NCBI GenBank assembly: GCA_002633005.1
Contig: NMRA01000397.1
Span: 97,217 to 161,216 of the forward strand
Reading direction: 5' to 3'
DNA length: 64,000 nucleotides
Source of the DNA: Phoronis australis
Taxonomy: Eukaryota > Phoronida > Phoronidae
Both the position numbers and the translations under genes were made by a program. The notes below the pieces were generated by a model. The model ran no database searches, had not been told where the DNA came from, and was given only the letters and a program-made list of their open reading frames with translations. Positions 63,147 to 64,000 of this stretch are shown here, piece after piece (within the stretch, counting starts at the first letter, position 1; every line of letters starts with the position of its first letter).

Positions 63147-63335
63147 GTAACAGAACAGAAGGGAGATATCACAATTTTCATTTATTTAAATCTGAATTAA
63201 ACATGTATCCTTCCTGTAAAGGCTCAATTTTGATTTAGATGACTTTGTGTAATTGTAAATGTTTTCTCAGACTGTTGCTTGATTTCACTAGATGTGATTC
63301 TGGGCTCAGAAAGAACTCGCAGTTCATTATTGCTT

Positions 63336-63566
63336 GAGGCCATATTCAGCCCATAATGTGACCTGCCTGAGGCCATATTCAGCCCATAGTGTGATCTGCC
63401 TGAGGCCATATTCAGCCCATAATGTGACCTGCTTGAGGCCATATTGAGCCCATAATGTGACTTGCCTGAGGCCATATTCAGCCCATAATGTTCCCGGCCT
63501 GAGGCCATATTCAGCCCATAATGTGACCTGCCCGAGGCCATATTCAGCCCATAATGTGACCTGCTA
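63336..63566 (-). repeat. 33-bp minisatellite, seven units
   Basis: The unit on the + strand starts GAGGCCATATTCAGCCCATA followed by ATGTGACCTGCCT. Seven head-to-tail copies differ at a few positions. Since 33 is divisible by three, the minus strand stays open as an 11-residue repeat (SHYGLNMASGR). There is no sign that it is translated. It lies in the VIRMA intron after exon 29. Confidence 0.9.
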
Positions 63567-64000
63567 TGTCAAGTCAACTTATTAGCATGGCCTTTTGCAA
63601 ATAACCAACTGCCTCCTGAGTAAGGAATAATTAGACACTATGAAGCCCCATGTGTTGCTAGCAGAAGGTGCAAGCTTCATTGCCGTAAATCGTCCCATTG
63701 AAGTGATCAACAAACACCATGCTAGCCATGTTGTTAAGAGCTGTTATTAGAAATGCTTAACCTAGCTTGTTGCATTGAGAAATGAAAATAAAAGGTTCGT
63801 GTTGAAAACCGTGTGGTTTTCAAACAAGGCGTTGCATTAATCTTTAAAGACATAGTTTCACACCAAAACAACTGCTTTTCAAAACAAATAATAGCACTGT
63901 GTGAATCTGTTGCACATGGCAGTTCTTGTCCGCACAGCTTGGTTAATGAGAAAAGCCCAGCAGTAATGACCTTATCGGACTTCAGCTGAGTCAATTCTGA
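63567..64000. other. Intron sequence to window edge
   Basis: No further VIRMA exon or repeat was recognised in this stretch. Confidence 0.5.

Noticed and set aside
63336-63566. Possible CRISPR array
   Set aside because: The units are head-to-tail without unique spacers and the sequence is an animal intron, so it is a minisatellite.

Overview
This is a piece of an AT-rich, intron-rich animal genome, almost certainly from an invertebrate. Genes are split by GT-AG introns, there are no operons, tRNAs or rRNAs, and most of the DNA is intronic and transposon-derived. The repeat mix (I-type and CR1-like LINEs, a Penelope-like element, Gypsy, mariner, TIR elements, a Helitron-like end) and the strong likeness of the main gene to both insect and vertebrate virilizer fit an invertebrate such as a hemichordate, amphioxus or echinoderm. 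I cannot name the species from sequence alone.

The backbone is one gene on the + strand, virilizer/VIRMA, the large scaffold of the nuclear m6A RNA-methyltransferase (MACOM) complex. I traced 29 consecutive coding exons from 4804 to 63146. All have consensus splice signals and matching intron phases, and together they encode about 1690 residues. The start-codon exon was not found and probably lies upstream of the window. The C-terminal exons lie beyond 64000. The N-terminal conserved domain (exons 1-3) is followed by a long Pro/Gln-rich and RD/RS-rich low-complexity exon (19151-20143), an acidic linker (exons 5-7), and then the helical-repeat body that runs to the window edge.

A second gene sits antisense inside the intron between VIRMA exons 26 and 27 (59753 down to 56930). 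It has four exons and encodes a secreted coiled-coil protein ending in a CTHRC1-type C-terminal domain.

The introns hold nested mobile DNA: a P2RX7-C-like gene remnant inside an inverted-repeat pair (0.3-3.4 kb); a Penelope-like GIY-YIG remnant (5.6-6.2 kb); a modular CTAGTGG-containing repeat present twice near full length (6.9-8.1 and 27.8-29.3 kb); a 5'-truncated I-type LINE with target-site duplication (15.7-18.3 kb); a degenerate mariner with both TIRs (21.9-23.5 kb); a Helitron-like terminus (26.9 kb); a small TIR element with duplicated target (31.9-32.4 kb); a Gypsy integrase fragment (34.7-35.5 kb); two copies of one TIR family carrying a HIRAN-like reading frame (37.5-38.9 and 51.9-53.1 kb), the second of which interrupts a THAP-domain sequence; CR1-like LINE tails (43.4-44.2 and 53.3-53.9 kb); hAT-like elements (46.5-47.1 and 48.7-49.4 kb); and a 33-bp minisatellite (63.3-63.6 kb). 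Three hammerhead-ribozyme-like cores, a hallmark of Penelope-like elements, are also visible.
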